A stretch of DNA of 64,000 nt from Gottfriedia endophytica. Lineage in GTDB: Bacteria; Bacillota; Bacilli; Bacillales; Bacillaceae_G. The translations under genes were made by a program, and so were the position numbers. The stretch is from assembly GCF_017814275.1 (NCBI RefSeq), contig NZ_JAGIYQ010000013.1, forward strand, positions 33,466-97,465, given 5' to 3'. Position 1 is the stretch's first letter. Each line of letters begins with the position of its first letter. Below the pieces are notes generated by a model. The model was not told where the DNA came from and did no database searches. It worked only from the letters and a program-made list of their open reading frames with translations. Below, piece after piece: positions 61,697 through 64,000 of the stretch.

Positions 61697-62587
61697 TCAC
61701 AGCGTTAAGTACATTTCATATTGTGATAATTTATTTCGTTCAAATCCGATTTTTTTAATAAACCCTTCTAAACTACTATTATTTGGAAAGGAAATATTCA
61801 AATTCTTGAGTTCATGTTCAATAATAGCGTTTTTTAATAATTCCGATCCAATTCCTTTACATCTTTGATTCTTTTCAACATATAAAAAGCTAATTTTCCC
61901 AGTAGCATTAATACATAAGCTACCAATTAGTTTGTTACCGAAATAAGCACCATAAAAATGATAATTATCACCTTTCTTTATATAATCAAGATCATTTTGC
62001 CAGTTAATGTGGTAGTCCCACTTTACTATTGCACTTTCAAAATTAGCTATTGTGATATTTTTTACTATCGCATTTGACGAAAAATGATAGTCTTTTAAAC
62101 TTGAAATCTTGGATAATGAATAATACGATAGATCATATATTTTTTCATATCCAAGTTTTTTATAAAAATTAATTGCCCTATCATTTCCTAAAATCACTTC
62201 TAGAAATAGCTGTTGGCAGTTATGTTGAATTGCTTCGTCTTTGTGTAAATCATATAATTTTTTACTAACATCTTTACCTCTATACCCAGGACTCACTGCT
62301 AATGCTCCACATCTCATTGTTTTAATCCCTTCATAATATTTAATCCCACCAAGTACCACACCAATTGGTATACCTTCATGAACCGCAATTAAAGAAGTAT
62401 CTAAACGATTTCCCTCTGGTCCAAAAAATAATTTTAAAAATACCTCTTTAGAAAACTCCGCTTTGATCATATAATCAGAAAACCCAGCTGAAAATGCTCT
62501 ATGAACTATATCAAAATCTACTTCATCGCATCTTTTATAATCTACATGTTCAGGTATTATTTTTTTACTTTCCGTATTTGTACTCAT
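61697..62587 (-). CDS. Tandem GNAT-domain N-acetyltransferase
   Basis: The 296-residue protein has two GNAT folds. The first (about 15-165) contains RCGALAVSPGYRGKDVSKKLYDLH (near 97-120) with the CoA loop as YRGKDVSKK, and FLEVILGNDRAINFYKKLGYEKIY. The second (about 180-296) has ISFLYVEKNQRCKGIGSELLKNAI with CoA loop RCKGIGSE. The first domain loop is less canonical, so perhaps only one half is active. ATG 62587 has GGGAGG 8 bases upstream. It lies next to the GNAT pseudogene, but they are not close paralogues. Substrate unknown. Confidence 0.82.
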   Translation of the reverse strand: MSTNTESKKIIPEHVDYKRCDEVDFDIVHRAFSAGFSDYMIKAEFSKEVFLKLFFGPEGNRLDTSLIAVHEGIPIGVVLGGIKYYEGIKTMRCGALAVSPGYRGKDVSKKLYDLHKDEAIQHNCQQLFLEVILGNDRAINFYKKLGYEKIYDLSYYSLSKISSLKDYHFSSNAIVKNITIANFESAIVKWDYHINWQNDLDYIKKGDNYHFYGAYFGNKLIGSLCINATGKISFLYVEKNQRCKGIGSELLKNAIIEHELKNLNISFPNNSSLEGFIKKIGFERNKLSQYEMYLTL

Positions 62588-62765
62588 TTGAATTCCTCCC
62601 ATTTGTAATTTGGTAAATATTTAATTTTAAACTTAATCACTTAAAACCGACTATACAGTTTATTTTAAATAATCAGATTATTTTGTCAACAATTATTCCA
62701 TACTATTTTTGTTAAATTGTGTACATAACACAATTCAAGTTTGTAATTACTATTCAAACACATAA

Positions 62766-62793
62766 AAAGACACCTTTTCATTCAGGTGTCTTT
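62766..62793 (-). terminator. Terminator of the DUF347-type gene
   Basis: AAAGACACCT pairs perfectly with AGGTGTCTTT with an 8-base loop, about 60 bases beyond the stop. Confidence 0.8.
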
Positions 62794-62851
62794 CATTAAT
62801 GGGACTTATTTTCCATTTAAAGTCATATTAAATTTTAAAAAATTGACTATC

Positions 62852-63640
62852 TTATGCTGCTGCTTCATCCTTTTTAACATCTTTGCGCGTAATAGTTAAG
62901 TAAATAACAAAGATAATAATAAAAATTGTTAAGACAAGACTAACAGGACCTTTCCCAATCCCTAGACCACCGTAAGCTTTTGATGTCCCTATCCAGTCTG
63001 AAAATGAAGCTCCTACAGGACGTGTCATGATATAGGCGAACCAAAATGCGAAAATCTCATTAAAACCAAACTTCCAATAGCCGATAGCTGGAATTGCAAG
63101 TAAGATTGTAAAAAGTAAAGCTGAAGGGAAATATCCTAAATGCATTGTTGATGCAGTCATATCTCCTGCAGCAGTACCAAGTGCAAATGTTGCAAGAACA
63201 GTTGCCCAGTAAAATTTCTCACGTTTGCTTGTGTAAATACTGTGTATAGAAAGTGATTTCTCAGATTTAAACCACATTACAAAGATTACGATTAGTGAAA
63301 CGATAAAGAAAGCCGTAGAGACAACGTAAGGTACACCCAACACAACGTGTATAACATCGGCTGCCATCGTACCAAATACACTTACCATCGTGACAACTAA
63401 CCAGTAAATCCATGGTACATATTTTCGTGCTTTTAATTGTAGTACCAATGAAACAACAAGACCAATTAAAGTAAGTCCTCCTGCCACAATTGGATTAAAA
63501 ATGTGAGCTAAATAATCTGAAAATACCTCGCCCATACCAGTTGTCAATAATTTCGTAATCCAGAAGAAGGCTGTAATTTCAGGTACCTTATTAAGCATTC
63601 CTTCTCTGTAATTCTGGTTAAGTGACCTATACTTATTCAT
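62852..63640 (-). CDS. DUF347/COG4705-type repeat membrane protein
   Basis: This integral membrane protein of about 262 residues has eight helices arranged as repeats. Each repeat has a conserved acidic core: NKVPEITAFFWITKLLTTGMGEVFSDYLAH (near 16-45), FGTMAADVIHVVLGVPY, ALGTAAGDMTASTMHLGYF and TRPVGASFSDWIG. This fits the DUF347 family of predicted membrane-anchored repeat proteins. ATG 63640 is best placed after GGGGTG. Function unknown; a role in metal or stress handling has been speculated for relatives, but nothing here shows it. Its upstream region adjoins the group II intron end. Confidence 0.8.
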   Translation of the reverse strand: MNKYRSLNQNYREGMLNKVPEITAFFWITKLLTTGMGEVFSDYLAHIFNPIVAGGLTLIGLVVSLVLQLKARKYVPWIYWLVVTMVSVFGTMAADVIHVVLGVPYVVSTAFFIVSLIVIFVMWFKSEKSLSIHSIYTSKREKFYWATVLATFALGTAAGDMTASTMHLGYFPSALLFTILLAIPAIGYWKFGFNEIFAFWFAYIMTRPVGASFSDWIGTSKAYGGLGIGKGPVSLVLTIFIIIFVIYLTITRKDVKKDEAAA

Positions 63641-63883
63641 TTGCAACACCCCAAAGATTTACTATTTTATTATTTATTAATCTATATAAATCGATTATTT
63701 TCATATTTTGTTAAACCATTTTTTCAAACTTTATTCGGAAAGGAAATTTGTATCTATTAATTACCCGTTACCCGAAGACAAGTATACAATATGGAAATAT
63801 AAATTCTTCTTAGCTTTTGATTAGATTCTTTTAAACATTAAAGTAATATTTTTTAAGAAAGTTCTATTTTAAATTAATAAACA

Positions 63884-64000
63884 ATCGAGTAGGAGGGAGC
63901 GACTAACTCCCGACCTCTCACACCACCGTACGTACGGTTCCGTATACGGCGGTTCAAATTAAGTCTGACGCAGAAATTCATATCTTTGATATAGACTTTT
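63884..64000 (-). mobile_element. 3' end of a group II intron, continuing beyond the window
   Basis: Read on the minus strand toward lower coordinates, the stretch has a CTGCGTCAGA block, GCCGTATACGGAACCGTACG and GTACGGTGGTGTGAGAGGTC, then a hairpin GGGAGTTAGTCGCTCCC and CTCCTACTCGAT, ending near 63884. This is the characteristic tail (domains IV-VI) of bacterial group II introns downstream of their reverse transcriptase gene. The reverse transcriptase would lie to the right, outside the window. All pairings in the visible part look intact, in contrast to the relic at 6866-6960. Confidence 0.75.

Noticed and set aside
1..64000. CRISPR arrays, tRNA or rRNA genes
   Set aside because: No regularly spaced repeats, no tRNA cloverleaf signatures and no rRNA segments were seen on either strand.

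Overview
This window is a low-GC Gram-positive chromosome segment, almost certainly Bacillaceae (Bacillus sensu lato). The evidence is Bacillus-type gene sets (the yceC-to-yceH tellurite/general-stress cluster, mhq-type quinone detoxification genes, puc-type xanthine dehydrogenase, YxcD, YcgQ/YcgR), strong AAGGAGG ribosome binding sites, recognisable MhqR and Zur operators, and a Bacillaceae-type GC-rich structured repeat. I cannot name the species. Most genes are on the minus strand. The plus-strand genes are rtcB, a tyrosine recombinase, an amine oxidase, an AraC regulator, a family of small surface-type proteins, modA and one tiny membrane gene.

Layout. 1-1030: a GC-richer corner with a broken membrane-protein gene. 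1028-6758: a thiazole/oxazole-modified peptide (TOMM) cluster of the heterocycloanthracin/sonorensin type, with a precursor whose tail has Cys at every third residue, a degenerate ThiF-like protein, a YcaO cyclodehydratase fused to its partner domain, and a two-domain SagB-type dehydrogenase. 6865-8440: a decayed group II intron end, rtcB, and a three-hairpin repeat. 8437-13500: small unknown genes, a 1.5 kb AT-rich desert and a two-gene operon I could not identify. 13524-19130: recombinase, ClC channel, and an exopolysaccharide glycosyltransferase/deacetylase pair, with a decayed partial copy of the deacetylase gene on the far side of the ClC gene. 19761-25660: amine oxidase, then a five-gene quinone/aromatic detoxification operon behind a perfect MhqR box. 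25980-30060: IS3 and IS200 relics mixed with small genes.

30058-37715: HAD and histidine phosphatases, a YcgR/YcgQ permease pair with two upstream Zur-like boxes, a YxcD/Ser-rich pair, a DedA-PAP2 fusion, and a MarR regulator sitting on a 33-bp palindrome. 37860-40190: an acetyltransferase and three or four tandem members of an undescribed small-protein family. 40988-47530: an orphan ModA molybdate-binding lipoprotein facing a molybdenum hydroxylase operon (large, FAD and Fe-S subunits plus MobA-like and XdhC-like maturation factors). The shared molybdenum theme makes a functional link likely. 47675-54590: structured repeat, glycolipid glycosyltransferase, DedA, polysaccharide deacetylase, small membrane proteins, Xaa-Pro peptidase and an LCP cell-wall ligase, so largely an envelope region. 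55013-60832: the yce/ter stress cluster (three TerD, TerC, YceG-like, TelA-like) with a 51-residue membrane ORF on the opposite strand inside it. 61118-63640: a frameshifted acetyltransferase, a double-GNAT protein and a DUF347-type membrane protein. 63884-64000: the 3' end of a group II intron that continues beyond the window.

Three genes are interrupted by single-base indels (near 291, 29514 and 61484), two of them in runs of C/G. They are either recent pseudogenes or base-calling errors.
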